From Chloranthus sessilifolius (Eukaryota; Streptophyta; Magnoliopsida; Chloranthales; Chloranthaceae): a stretch of 64,000 nt of DNA. The DNA lies in contig CM037587.1 in the NCBI GenBank assembly GCA_021018995.1, forward strand, positions 12,468,866 through 12,532,865, in the 5' to 3' direction. Below are positions 10,021 to 22,429 of the stretch, piece by piece. The position numbers and the translations under genes were made by a program. Positions within the stretch are counted from its first letter, which is position 1, and every line of letters starts with the position of its first letter. The notes below the pieces were generated by a model. The model was not told the origin of the DNA, did no database searches, and saw only the letters and a program-made list of their open reading frames with translations.

Positions 10021-12989
10021 GTTTTGATCTAGTATAGTAATTAGTGTTTTTGTTGAGCTATATTTTTTGTAGATATAGTATTTGAATAAATGCCAACTTT
10101 AGTTTTTGGGTGATTTTTGAAAATTTTCTTCATTTTATGTTTTAAATTTTTTGTGTCTTTGTAATGTTTGAATAAAGTACAGTTGTAACAAAAAAAAAAA
10201 AAAAAAATTTGATGTGTCAGGAGATGAGGACCAGCAGTACCTCATCTGCCATTTCCTCAAAATTTTAAAGGTCCTTCTCTCTCTTATATGACAAAGGATA
10301 TGATGGAGGAAATGAGATTGGTTAAACAGTTGCCATCATTGGTGAGATAGTGGATGAGACCTTGCCCAATCTACTGGACGTGGGCTGAGGTATTTGCTGA
10401 AAATTTTGAAGTATGGACTGAGGTGGTCCCCACCTATGTGTTGAAAAGTACTATTTTGGGCTTCTTAGTGGGGTATGTGCACCACTTCACTTGGACAACT
10501 GCCCTCAGCCATCCAAGGCACTTTTGTTGCCTTTTAAGTAATTTTCTACCTGATGTGGAGCTGGAGCTACTCCCTGCATCTCTCATGCAACTGTAAACTG
10601 TTACGCTGGAGGACCTCAGGTTTGTTGCAAATGCAAAGGTATGGCCTTTTATTTTTATATTACAGTTCTTTCCAGTTTAGCTGAGTTCCAGATGGGTTGT
10701 CTTAAGTTTCTATCATGCATATACCCCCATCTAGACTGTTGAGATCATGAGCCTTAATGTAGGAAGAGTCATGAGGGTTAATGATCAGAGGTTACAAATA
10801 TGTGTTGAAAATTCTGTGGAGCCCACTAAAATCATTCACTTTTAAGTCCTTCCACTGATAGCTGATCCAACACTATGTACCATATGCAACATAGCTATTT
10901 TTAGTGTTTGAAATTTTTGTCTATATAATGTTTTGTGATCTGATTGTTGTATGAATCCTGCTTTACAATGTGTGCTTTTAATTTTCAAATTTCTGTGTCA
11001 TCAATTCTGATTCATACTCAGATCATTTTATAAAATTTTATGTTTAGAATTTTACTTGTTTAGTTTAGTTTATGTTTTTATATACATGCTGTTTTTACTG
11101 TTACTTTTGCAACATATAGTTGTTGCTTTTAGGAGTTCGTGTAGCTATTTTACTTTATTAGTAGTCATGTTCTGTCTCTTCTCTTTTTCTCCTTCATAGT
11201 TTACTTTTTTGCGTTATTCTAGTTCATTTTTTCTCTTTATTTTCTGTTGTAGTTTAGTGTGTCTGTCATACACCCTGCTGCCCCTATACATGTTGCATGA
11301 AACAGTGAGGACACTGCTCCTCATAGGTTTGGGGGTGTGGCAGGGAAAGCTCTGCCAATAAAATAGTTAACCTAACTATAGCATATTTAAGTAAGACAGA
11401 AACAAACCCATGTTCACCTAAGAATCATTAGAAAAATGAGAAATTTAAAATTTTGCAGTCCTTTAGGCATTATAAGCTTTTAAATTTTAACTTTTCCATT
11501 ATGTGAACACCAAGTAAACTCACTTGTATCAGTACTTAGTGAATCATTAAAGAGAAAAAGGTAAGGACATACTTAAAAGTTCAATGGAAGACCATAACCA
11601 GTGAGAGTTGGGCCTACAAAAAAAATTTCTTTCTTTGAGGAGTGACTGAGGCAATTCTTCTACCTCTAAGGACTGGCTGAGGCAATTCCCTCACTAGAAG
11701 TTAGGCATCTCCAAGTTGAAACAACTGACAGTACTCATGACACTTAGGAAAGGATCAAGGCCTTCTCTTAGACGGCTTGAGCCTAAAACAGACCAAACCC
11801 TAAACAACTGCCCTTGTGCATACACCCTTTGAGCCTTAAATTCCAATTTTTCTTCAAAACACACCTGAGTACTTGTACCTGAACCTATGGACCGGATTCA
11901 ACCTTACCCTCACTCTGAGAATTCAGAAGGTAAAGAAGAAAGAGCTGAAGATGGACTAGATAGGGTCAACATTGGATGAGTGGAGAAGAAATACTTCAAG
12001 TACAGCAGTGTAGCAACTGGGAAAGAGGTGGCAATCCAGAAAAATAAAAACAAAAAAGAGAAAAAGATGCACTAAAAAAAAAAAGAAAAGAAAAACAATA
12101 ATGAAAAGGAATAAGAGAGTCAAGAGGAAATATTCATTGGAATAATCAAACAAAAATAAGAGGAGAAGCTGGCCACTTCAAATCTGAAAATCTCAAAGAA
12201 GATGAAAGGAGCTGAACTAAAGAAGGTGAAGTCATGAATCACCTCCTTCACCTACTGATCTCTCAATTTTGAATCCCTCTCGAACCTTCCATTCTTCATG
12301 ACCCATACCATAAGCCACATCACAACCTAGTCAAAAGACCTTGTGATCCACAGTTGAATGAGCTGTCATGCAGAGATGAGGAGTTGTCCAATCTATGGTG
12401 AAGATTAGCGAATGATGCCAGCACTTAGATGCATTGCCTATGCTCATGCTTACAGACCCATTTGGGCATTGTAACTGCTCTTGAGCTTGAGAGAAAATGA
12501 AAACCCTCAAAGTTCCTTGTGAGAGTATGCCCTGGAGAGCATTGGGTCTGATATTGAATATATTGGGCATGACCTAGAACCTAACTTTTGAATTAATGAT
12601 GAGATCAGTGCTGACATACAGGTGTTGTCTCCCTTGTTGTGAACTAATTGGAAAGGATATGCATTCATGTGAAGTTTATGATGATTAAATGTCTGTGCAT
12701 ACCATGTATTTAAATTCCTCACATTTTTATTGATTCAAAAGTGAGCTGATGCTTTGTTTCTTGACAGCTAACTTGATGATCTTCCATTGTTGCTAACTAT
12801 TTCATTGAGAAGTTTGTGGGTACCTTCACTGGAAACCCTCAGGAGACTTCACTCCTCCACTAGGGATCACCTAGGGGTTTAAAAGGCTTGGTACATATGC
12901 TAAATATATTCGTACTCTCTACGAAAGTGGCATTTCAATTCTTAGAGTAATTTTTTTTATTTTTCCTTTGCTCAGGGACTAGCAAAGAT
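10021..12989 (+). other. internal region of D without pol
   Basis: No retroviral-type domain found. An 18-base A-run at 10190-10207 is followed by short open stretches (for example 10354-10596) with no recognised homology. From about 11250 the sequence is collinear with C 25440-27190, including CAGTGAGGACACTG and TTTGGGGGT (11330 and 25500). D therefore looks like a C-type element that has lost most of the ORF present in C at 22430-25278. Confidence 0.6.
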
Positions 12990-13003
12990 TAGATTTGAGG
13001 GTG
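12990..13003 (+). promoter_or_regulatory. polypurine tract of D
   Basis: AGATTTGAGGGTG directly before the 3' LTR. The C element has AGGTTTGGGGGTG at the same place. Confidence 0.6.
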
Positions 13004-15685
13004 TGTTATTCACTGGAAAGTACCACTTTTCACCTCTTAACTTAGCCTTTGCTGGACCTTGAAGCAGACTAATAACCATTTTTTAAGTGTGTTTTGTAGT
13101 TAGCAATAAAATGTGCAGCTTAATATAAACTCCTTGCTTTTTGGCCCAAAAGAGAGAGAATACACTCAAAGATGACAGCTGAGACAAAGCCTAATGGAAT
13201 ACCTTGGTAGTGCTCACCATGGTGACTCATTGTTGCTGATCACCATTGACCAAAGTCTAGCAGATGAATGAAGTTAACTGAGAAGGGAGGAGATCATGAC
13301 AGAAGAAGTGCAATGCACCGTAGCAAAGAAAGATAGACATCGCAGAAGTTGAGGAGCCTCTCGGGTTAAAGATGCAAAGGAAGAGGCCCTTGCAGTATAC
13401 GCCAAGTCAAGGATAAATTGAAATGACCTCATGAAGATCTCACAGGTTAAAGTCCCTAGAATATGTGGTCGCGAAGCTCTCGCAGAGATCAAGCCTCAAA
13501 GTAGCCACGCAAAGAATACAGCGAGTCCATATGTACACTGAACAAAATATCACCTCGCGGAGTTCTTGCATAGCCTTGGAAGAGATAGATGCCCAGAATT
13601 CTGTTCGCACAGATCTCGTGCACTCTGAAGCCTTACCATTGACTATGCAAGCGTAGGAGCATAATTGCGTGAGTACTTAGCGAGAGAGAGCTTCTGAAGC
13701 TCAACTAAGCGAGAAACCTTGGCGCTCCAGATCAACTCTGCAATAGCATTGCAACACCAGTGAATTACACGATCAAATGAAGAGCTAATGCGCGAGCAAG
13801 CACTTCCCACCAGCTAAAGGCAACTCCACGAAGGCAAAGTAGCTGTGCGAATGAGCTAAAAGCAGATACCAGTCCCGCGAAGCACGGGCTCTCCACTGCT
13901 CAGTTTTAACTCAAGGACCTTTTGGGAATTTCCTAAGGCTAGGGCACACTTTTAGAGGTGCAGATTTTGAGGAGCACATCTCAAGGCATTCAAGGGTTGT
14001 AACAGTGCCACGTCTACTAGAAAAATTAGGGTTAATCTCTTTAGAGCTAAGGTCGTTTTAACAGAGTATATAAGTTGTACGTAGAGTTTATTATTTTTAT
14101 CTTTCCTTCATCCTCTGTCGGTTGAGAGCTCCAGCAGGCTAGGGTTAGGGTTTGATCACCTCTTTTTCCTATTTTTCTTCTCTCTTAGCTCAGCACTTGC
14201 TGGCTAATCCCCCTGTAAGCAGCTAGGTTTAGTTTTATTTCAGTCTTATAATAGATTTTGTATACATTGGGATTGTGGATGAGCAGTTGTATATAGGCTG
14301 CAGCCAGGAGACGGTTCATTGTAAGTTTTGCTTTTATCAATGAACTACTGTTTTAATGCTTAATCAAATCTATAGATCTCATGGTTTCTTTAGATGTCTA
14401 TAGGATTCATGTAAATGGGATTAGCCCACTCAATTTTTAGTAGATCTATTGTTTACCATCTGATTTCCCTTAGTTTGATAGACACATGGAAAATAATGCT
14501 GGATATGTAGTGAGATCTGGGGAGCTCGAAGGCCTGCGGACCATGGTGGTTGCAGCAGTTTACATGTTCTTTCTCAGACCTCTGAGGAATGGATAGACCA
14601 ATGGGATACCCTGTGACCATAATAGTGAACAGAGTATAGCCCTCAGGTTGTGTCCAGTTACATGTTTGAGGAGGATTCTTCTCCCCTGCACATGAGCTTC
14701 TAGAGCCTTGTGAGGAGGTTTGTACAGTAACTGGCTCCCCTCTGTTTTACCAAATCGATATCAAATGTTAGATCTAATTTCTCTGTGATAATTGTAGTTT
14801 GAGGCTGAGTCATTGCAGGCCTTTGTAGCAATTACCAACAGAATCTAAAGCCTTATTCAACCTATTGCATGGTCCTTTTTGTGAGCACAGTGAGCCGTTG
14901 GCCTTGGCAAAGCACTTAGAATTTTATGGGTTGGAATACTTATGGATGTCAGCCAGATCTGTGCACGGGTCTGGGGTGCTTGTATCACTGGCATTACATA
15001 GTGCTGCAATAGTATTCATGGCTAGAGCTAGTCCAGTGGCTGGGGAAATGATCAATCCACTCTTCTGGATTAGACTAGCAAATTTCTGGTTTAACTAATG
15101 GGATTTGACAGACTCTATCAGATACTCTGTGACCATTATAATGGATAGTGTATAGCCCTAAGAGCGCCCCAAATGGCATGGGTTAAATTGGGAGCTTATA
15201 CCTTGTTGAGGCTATTAATCGCGTCTCAGCAAGGACCACTACAGAGACAAACTAAATCTGAGTTACATTACTGCATCACTAATTCTAGCTCAACCTGCTT
15301 ACTTCTCACCATTTTTTGTATTTTATTTTGACACACTCCATCACCCTCTTTTCCTTAACCCTTTCTTTAGGTTAGGGCTGCACTTTATTTCCCTTCTTTA
15401 GTGTTAATTTAGTGTAGTCGTGGCACCCAATTCCTTTCCTTTAGGATTGTCAGATCTGTAGCCAGATCTGGAGGCCTACTATTATTGCCCAATTTGGGTT
15501 CTTGATCAATTTCTCTACGGGAGAAACTCTTACTTATTAAAACTTGTTATAATAGATCCTGTATCTTGCAGGTCTAGGATTACTTTGGTTGTGCCGAGTC
15601 CATTCTTTTATTTTACTTTGTTTCTAATTGGTTTCCACCATATAATAACATAAGCACACTTGGTAGACAAATCCTAGAGTCAACA
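13004..15685 (+). repeat. 3' LTR of D (2682 bp)
   Basis: TGTTATTCAC...GAGTCAACA, collinear with 7326-9996. The dyad-rich U3 includes GCGAAGCTCTCGC at 13471-13483 and CGCGGAGTTCTTGC near 13556. TATA box TATATAAG at 14067. Most differences from the 5' LTR are transitions. Confidence 0.9.
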
Positions 15686-17174
15686 ATAATAGCCGAGCTA
15701 GTAAGTTGCTACTGGTTTCTGTTGTGGCGAGGTTGGAGCGATTTGATTCTTCTATTGTGAAACGTCGAGCCCAACTGGCGAAATGTTCAAATATACTAGT
15801 GCATGCCTTATAGCAGGGCTGGTAAGGGTGAACGATACAAGGGGAATCCCACAGGCATTCCCGTCCTCCACGGTCAAGGCTGAGGCGGATGCTATACGGG
15901 TTAAGATTCTCTTACGGGGTGTCATCCTCTTCCTATGTTGAATGTAAGTGTTCTTCGTCATCTTGCAAGGCTGCTATGTGAATGTCCTCGTCATCAGCGG
16001 ATTCCCAATCTTCCAATTGTGGCTCAGTTTCTAGAGGGTCTTTCTTCCTCTCCTCTATGGACTCTTTAAGATCAAACAAGGGTTTGACTCCTTTGAGCGA
16101 TTTATCAAGGTCGTCGTTTAGATTTGTCAAATTGTTGAATGCTTTAGCCATTCCTTCGATTTTTGTTTCCTGGGATTTGGTAAAGGACACTTCCTCCTGC
16201 CTTGGTACATTCAGTTTCTCAGTAGTCCCATAGACAAAATGATCGTATAGAGACCACTTTGGTGAGGTGGGGAATAAGACGGCTTGTGAGACGTTCGAGT
16301 GATAACCTAACCCTATGTGTTTGCATATTTTCGTTGGGACGACAGGTCTTACACGACCTTGCTTATTCTTACCGAGTCTGATGTGGGGGACGTATTAGAG
16401 TTGGTACATGAGGTCCCACCCTTTCATCGCTGTAGGGTTTATGTTATATAGTTTGGCTAGGTCTGGGCAAACCTCTCTCCTCATTAATTCTTATTGATGC
16501 ATTTGGAGAGAACTAGGAAAGGCAGGGGGGTGAACTTCTACAACGGTTGCCTCATCAGGGATCTGAGTCTTTTGAATGCAGCTCGTGTTTAATATGGAAA
16601 CATGAGCCGTTGGGATGTTTGCCACATAATCGGTATCCATTTCCTGGAGGGGTGCATCTGCATATATGTGGACGATGGAGTCCTCGTATGGGAATTTGAC
16701 TCATTGATGGTCGGTGGACGCGATAGCCTTCATTGACTCTATCCATTTCCTTCCTAAGATAAGATTGTAGGTACTAGTAGAATCAAAAACATAAAAGATA
16801 ACATCTTTTGTTTCTGGTCCAAGGTGAACCTGGAGCTTAATGGTTCCTTTCACAAAACCACGCAAGCCGTCATAATCTATGAGCGACAAGGCCGAGGGCC
16901 TGACATCTTGTTTTGTATACTTGAGCATTTTTAACATTGTGAGAGGACAAATATTAAGCCCCGATCCCGTATCAATTAGTGCATGGGGTACAGAGAATCC
17001 TTTGATTATGACTGTAAGATATATGGGGGCAGCACTTTCGTGAAGTGACTCCTTAGGCATGTCCACATCTGTGAACGTAAGCACTAGAGGTTGTGCCATG
17101 ACCGAGGTGATTTGATGAAGCTCATCTAGGGTCGTGTCCTGATCCACTTGTGTGTCTTCAAGTGTCCTTATCAA
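15686..17174 (-). pseudogene. aspartic protease and G-patch segment, element A
   Basis: The protease domain (17174-16701, 157 codons open) cleaves the gag-pol polyprotein. It shows the catalytic DTGSGLNICP motif at about 16970 and the downstream YNLILGRKW segment typical of retropepsins. Downstream on the minus strand a G-patch-like module (about 16480-16330) reads LGKNKQGRV...HIGLGY, followed by KWSLYDHFV and a long acidic helix-rich tail (16190-15933, with SIEERKKDPLETEPQLEDWE). The frame is broken between protease and G-patch (16700-16490) and is cut at 15685 by D. The order PR, G-patch, linker, RT is the same in element B. Confidence 0.82.
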
Positions 17175-19902
17175 CAGTCGGTGATGGTCAAGCGACTTTT
17201 GATGAGTTCTAGTATGGATATCTAGGCTAGAATCTTTTGGAGATGCCGCAACAGATCGTATTCTTACCTTGGCTCGAGTGTCGTTTCTTTGCCTAGCCGA
17301 TGAGCCTTAGGTGCAGGCGGTTGGAGGGTTTGAGGTGCTAAAATTGGCAGAGGGATGATGTGAGGTAGGGGTGGTACTTTAACCTCTCTTTCTCTCACAT
17401 TCTCCTCTGGTGGTTGTGCTTGTGTGAAATCCTTATTCTGAGGGAAAGGAGGAGGTGGTTAATTGGTTCCTAACTTGAGAATAGGGCATGTCGGTTGTTG
17501 GCCGAACCCTGCCGGACTCGACGTTGATGTATTCATGAAGCGAGTGAAATTGGAGGATGGAACATGTGCCTGCACGGCACCGTTACAAGGTGGGAGGTAC
17601 TATGTGAAATCCTTCTCCTCTAGGAAAGCAGAGACCAGTGTCTCACATGGGTCGAGGTGTTCTTCTCTCTCACTTCCTTCTATGCTTAGTAGACATTCAG
17701 TTTTGGTTTCACTTTCTCAGCTCGGAGTCTTTCGGGTCACACTTTCTACCCATGCGACAACTTGAGCTGTAGTTTGAAGAGCGTGATCTCCGTACTCAGG
17801 TTTAGAATTGGACGAAGGGAGTTGTAATGGTGCCGGTTCAGGATTTGGAGGGGTTGAAGGTTCTGGTGAGTGATGATGGAGGAATGGTCTCTTGGCCCCA
17901 AAAGAATGGACTCGTATTTGAGTGAATTTCGGGTATGGAGGGGGGCTCGGCGGGGTGATTTGAGTGATCAAGGCCGAGGGGTGTAGGGGTAAGGAAGCTC
18001 TCATGGGGGTGGCAAAAGTATTGGAGGGTTGGACGCGAGTAATTAAAGTAGAGGACTAGAAAGAGGGTTGATTGGGAGATCCACGGTAGTGACCTGGGCC
18101 GGCATCCCTTGGTTGTGGTTAGGCATAGAGTTATTTATGATCCCTAAATTTTATTGGGGTTGGCTATTATTAGGTTAGGATTCCTAAGCGCTTCCCAATC
18201 AATTTAATTTTGATCGTTCATGTTATAGATTACGTCCCTGAGGACTCAACAGTCTTCAAGGTTATGCCCCGCATATCGATGGAAAGCACAGTATTTACTA
18301 TAATCTAGATTTGCAGGTCATGGTTAGGGTTTTTTTGCGGGAATCATCGGAGATTTTGAGTGCTAAGGAGGTGGAGGATGATGGAAATCATATCAGGTAG
18401 AGAGGGATAGTGTTCCCGCCTCGACTGGTAGGGGCCTCTAGCTGGATTAAAGTTTTGCGGTGGGGGTACATTATTATAATTCGATGCGTGGGCTGGTCGG
18501 TTATATGTCACGTTTTGGTTTTGATAGGCATTAGGGTATTGGTTTATGTTTTGATATTGGCCTTGATTCTGATTCTGGCCTTGTTTTTGATTCGTGTATC
18601 TTTGTTGATTAGCACCTTGATTTTGGTTAGTATATCATTGTTGGTTTTGACTTTGCCCGAAGTTTCACGGTTGGAAGTTCCCGTTATTAGAATTTTGTCC
18701 TTGGTTGACAATGGTGTTAACTTGCTCAGCTCCTGAGGTTTTCTTATTATTTTTCAATTTTGATTCATTGGAAGAGCCTACTTTCGACGTGACTATGGAT
18801 AATGCGAGATCTTTGCCTTTAATGTTTTGTGCTAGTCGGGATGCCCGGGAGTGGAGTGTAGTGTAGTCGGGGCAATCGCTTATGACAAGTGCACTTTTTA
18901 GCGGCTCCCTAGTATTGTCAATAATAATGCCAATCGAGTCCTTTTCTTTCATTGAAGTACCGGTCCTAGCAACGAGTTTTCTCCACCTAGCGACAAAGTC
19001 GGTAAATCCCTTGCTTGGCCGCCATCAGATCTCTAAGGCTGATCGTTTCTTGGATCAAGTATTTGTACTAGTCTAGGAACTGACCGACCAGATCATCGAA
19101 AGTTTCTATCCTATAAAGCGGGGGTCTCGTGAACCAGTCTAAAGCTTCCCCTTCTAATGAGCGTTCGAAATAGTGAATGAGAAGTCCTTGGTTGTTGCGT
19201 ATGGGTTGACAATCATTACAAATGAGGGCCAAGTGATGGTTTGGATTTCCCGTGCCATTGTATTTGGTAAATTTTTTGGGGTTTAAACCCTAGGGGTAAG
19301 TTAAATTTAATGTCCCGACAAAATTTGTCAAATCTGAATGAGTGACTCGGGCACTCTCTCTTGGCCATGTACTCGTCGAGCATTTTTGGGAGATCTTTGA
19401 TCTTGATAGTATTGTCTTTCTGAGCAACCCGCGAGCCAACCTTATCTAGAGCGTCATTGTTAAATAATGTGTGAGCATGTTATCTCAACGATGTGGCACG
19501 AGCTGACACCGTGCTCGGGGTAGGAGGTGGCCTCTCTTATCGCTCTTGTTCTTTTGAAAATTGTCGTGACCTGATGGTTTCATATGCAGTGGCCAATCCT
19601 CGAAGTAATTCCTCGGAGTCATCGTCTTCCCTTTGTATTCTTTGAATGCTGAGCTCTACGATTTATTGAGCAGTAAGGTTTTCTCTAGTGCTATCCTCTC
19701 TTCCGTTATGACTATTACCGATGTGTGGGGTAGAGAAAGGATTTTCTTGTTCCCCAGCCATATTAACTTCAGATTGTCCTAGGGTGATATTATAAGGTGG
19801 TTCTTCCACGTATGTGGGGTTGCTATGATACCCCCACAAGGGTGGGTCTCCTAAACTTACTCTTTGTATACCAGACATTTCGAATCTTTGACGAAGACTC
19901 AT
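17175..19902 (-). pseudogene. gag region of element A
   Basis: Structural protein of the virus-like particle, in several frames. A start codon at 19902 opens MSLRQRFEMSGIQRVSLG. A Retrotrans_gag core lies at about 19155-19000, with ALDWFTRPPLYRIETFDDL and ETISLRDLMAAKQGIYRL. The C-terminal part (18952-18665) is open and rich in N, Q and K. A zinc-finger-like CAFHRYAGHNLEDC occurs at about 18300, like the Cys-His knuckle of Tat-type gags. The region 18000-17175 is Pro-rich linker leading to PR. Multiple stops and frameshifts make it non-functional. The part from 18122 down matches B from 29920 up. Confidence 0.8.
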
Positions 19903-19989
19903 ATATTTAAAAAGGGGATCTAAATGACACGACGGGAAGGAACATAAGATAGTAAAATGAAAACTAACTACCAAAAAAAGTTTGCAAAA

Positions 19990-20012
19990 GGGTCCCATCA
20001 CGATCGCCATTC
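19990..20012 (-). promoter_or_regulatory. primer binding site of A
   Basis: On the minus strand TGGCGATCGTGATGGGACCC follows the LTR end after two to three bases. It loosely resembles the TGGCGACTC... primer sites of Ogre/Tat elements; the tRNA was not identified. Confidence 0.5.
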
Positions 20013-20394
20013 TGTTGGTGCGCACTTTTTCTAGGTTCCTCTCAGTTCCCGTTGAATCAGTTGCTCCAATTCTATCCTTGGGAACTCTAGCGATGCGGTG
20101 TTTGGAATGGGAGAGTAAAATAAATAGGGATTTTCTAGGAAGGTTCCTAGTTTGTTTACGATCGCTAGCTACAGATATTTATCGGCGCTGTAACACTCAA
20201 TGATCACGCTTTAGAGCGGGTGTGGGTTACTTCTTTACTGAATCATCCGCCTGCGAACGTCAGCAGCACTGTCTCTTTTTTTTATTAGATAGTTTAGTTT
20301 TCCTTTCTCTTCCTCTGTTATCGTTATAGCTCTGGTCAGTTTAGATTTCCCAATTTTATTATTACTTTTAATTATATGAATTTATTTTAATGAG

Positions 20395-21010
20395 TTACTC
20401 TAATATCCTAATACTATCAAGAGTCAAATTAATCTTAGTTTCCAAATCTTATTAGAATTCCAATTTAATTTAGTGTCCTAATTTTATTAGAATTCTAATT
20501 GATTTAATGTCCTGATGTTATTAAGAGTCCAATGAATTTCAGCCTCCTAATTGTACTAAGACTGCATGTATATCAGTTCTAATAAAGTTCTAATTGGGTC
20601 AAGCATGCTAATTGTATTAGAATTCTAAGTAAAGTAAGTATACTAATTGTATTGCAATTCTAATTAAAGCAATTATAATAGTTTTACTAAAATTCTAACT
20701 CAAGCAATTATGATAATCCTACTAGAATTCTAATTAAAATAAAGGACTGATTTTTACTACAACTCTAATTAAAGCAATGAATTAATTTACTAAAATACTA
20801 ATCAAAATAAAGGAATTAGTTTTTTTTTCTAGAATCATAATCTATGAATTAATTATAGCAAAATCTAACTGACGATAAATAAATTAAATTTCCTAAAATT
20901 CTGATTAACGTAATTAATTAACTGAACTGAAAAATCTAATTAAAGCAATTAAATAATAGTGTTAAGGCTTAATTAATGCGATTAATCAATTATATCAAAA
21001 TAAAAAAATT
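20395..21010. repeat. degenerate AT-rich array in LTR A
   Basis: About a dozen imperfect units of roughly 40-60 bp, each containing variants of TTAGAATTCTAATT (itself a palindrome) followed by a CTAATT-type stretch. The corresponding part of LTR B holds a tighter 37-bp array (54200-54453). Confidence 0.7.
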
Positions 21011-21834
21011 AATTAAAATAGTTAATTAATTCTAAACAATCCTAAAAGAAGGGGGGTTGGGGCCCGCTATGCTAAGGAGGATTGGCCTCGTTCCCGAGTA
21101 CCGTCCGTAAGCTCCCTTGAGCAAATCGGGTTGCTGAAATTGAAGATAGATTGGTATTTGGACTGTAAAATAATATTTTTGGCTTTTCAGAGTTGATTTT
21201 GGAATTATAATTATGAATGAATTGAGAACTAGAATTGTAGAAACTAAAATTTATATTTAGGATTTTTGAAAGTATTAAAATAGGGAATTAAAACTAGAAT
21301 TTAAATTTTTAGGACTGAATTCGGGTCTGAAATCAGAAAATCAGGTCATATGATTAAGGACTGGTTCTAGAGTATAAGACCTAGAACTGGAAATTAATGA
21401 TAGGACTGAAGATTAAGATTTTGGTATAGAATTAAAGTCTAGGATCGGTGCGTCGGACCGTCAAATTAAGGAGTGACTTTAGAAACTAAGAAGTAGAACC
21501 AGATATAGCGAATTTCGATCCGAAGGGGGTGCTACGGTCTAAGACTGAAAGTAAAAAATTAATAGAATTCCTAAATCTAGAGACTAAAAGCTACGAATGG
21601 AAACTAAAAATTAAATCCTTACCTAAGCGTCGGGGCTGCGGAGAGAAATCTCGAAATCATGACTAGATTGCTCTATGGGTTTGTCCTCGGAGTTCTCTGG
21701 TTTTGAAATCCCAAAAAAATTATGTTCTCTCTCGTGCCTCTTTTCCAACCTCCAAAAACTCTCGGGCGAATTAGGAAAAAAAATCTTTTATAGGTTTTTC
21801 CAATTAAATGCCCTGTTTCAGGCGTTTAATTAGA

Positions 21835-22215
21835 TTATGCGCCGGTATTCCGGCGCTTAATCACTTTGGGTCGGTCACCGATTCAGTGAGCGACCAAATA
21901 ACTTGTTCAACGGTTTTCCTAGTTCTAACAGCGTTAGGACTAATTGCGCACCAGTGGTGGGGTGCTCAATTCGATTAAGCGTATCTTTTGAAGAGCTCAA
22001 TCAAGGAAACTTAGGGGTCAAGGACTGTGAGGCTAGACCGGGCGTAGGCCAATTGCGCGCCGATGGTGGGGCGCTCAATCCGATCATGCGTCTGATTTTA
22101 AGCACGTAATCGAGTCTCGAGATGGGGTGGGAAAGGAAGTTTGGTCTAAAAGGAGGACTGATTACGCGTTTGTGGCTTTGTGTGCAATCGAATTACGTGC
22201 AGGGTTTTAGGCACG
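21835..22215. repeat. CpG-rich dyads in LTR A
   Basis: Repeated half-sites such as GATTATGCGCC, GGCGCTTAATC, AATTGCGCACC, AATTGCGCGCC, GATTACGCG and AATTACGTGC. They are the degenerate counterpart of the dyads in LTR B (53003-53570). Typical core arms are GCGCGTAAT and ATTACGCGC. Confidence 0.65.
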
Positions 22216-22429
22216 AAATTCAGCATTGTCCGGGTATGGTCTCTAGTCTGAAACGCAAGACTATTATTTCAGTCAGCATTTCGACTATATACTATTGTTT
22301 CAGTATATAGTCTCCCCACGTTGGGATCTAAGCCACAGAGCTATTGTTTCAGCCTGGACTATTGTTTCAATGCATGGTCCCACATTAGGGTACTCCGGGA
22401 GGGTGAAGTGGGGGTGTCTACACTAAGAG

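Larger units (their letters stand above)
7326..15685 (+). mobile_element. complete non-autonomous LTR retrotransposon D
   Basis: Two LTRs of about 2.67 kb (7326-9996 and 13004-15685), a primer binding site and a polypurine tract enclose only about 3.0 kb of internal DNA. I see no PR, RT, RNase H or IN. The LTRs look about 90-92% identical by eye, so the insertion is not recent. It interrupts the linker of element A. A clear 5-bp target duplication is not visible: GTAGC is on the left and ATAAT, followed by AGCC, on the right. LTRs and the 3' internal part are related to element C. Confidence 0.9.
4909..22422 (-). mobile_element. Tat/Ogre-like LTR retrotransposon A (5' part), interrupted by D and E
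   Basis: Minus-strand gypsy element. Read from the right: 5' LTR (22422-20013), primer site, gag, PR and G-patch (down to 15686), the D insertion (15685-7326), then linker, RT and start of RNase H (7325-4909), where E interrupts it. Its integrase and 3' LTR should lie left of the window. The gag and pol DNA closely resembles element B (about 85% by eye in the gag tail), so A and B are one family in opposite orientation. A is inserted in element C: right of 22422 the sequence is the middle of the C open reading frame. Confidence 0.85.
20013..22422 (-). repeat. 5' LTR of element A (2410 bp)
   Basis: On the minus strand it starts TGTAGACACC (22422) and ends GCACCAACA (20013). It shares both ends and much of its inside with the B 3' LTR (52633-54762). 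It contains CpG-rich dyads (about 21835-22215), copies of an ACTATTGTTTCAG unit (22260-22380) and an AT-rich degenerate tandem array (20395-21010). The flank at 22423 is CTAAG. Confidence 0.85.

Noticed and set aside
7321-15690. A perfect target-site duplication for D
   Set aside because: GTAGC on the left and ATAAT on the right do not match; TAGC occurs on both sides but not at the same distance from the LTR ends.
18410-18736. Plus-strand hydrophobic frame of 108 codons that looks like a membrane protein
   Set aside because: Shadow of the Asn/Gln/Lys-rich gag C-terminus on the minus strand.
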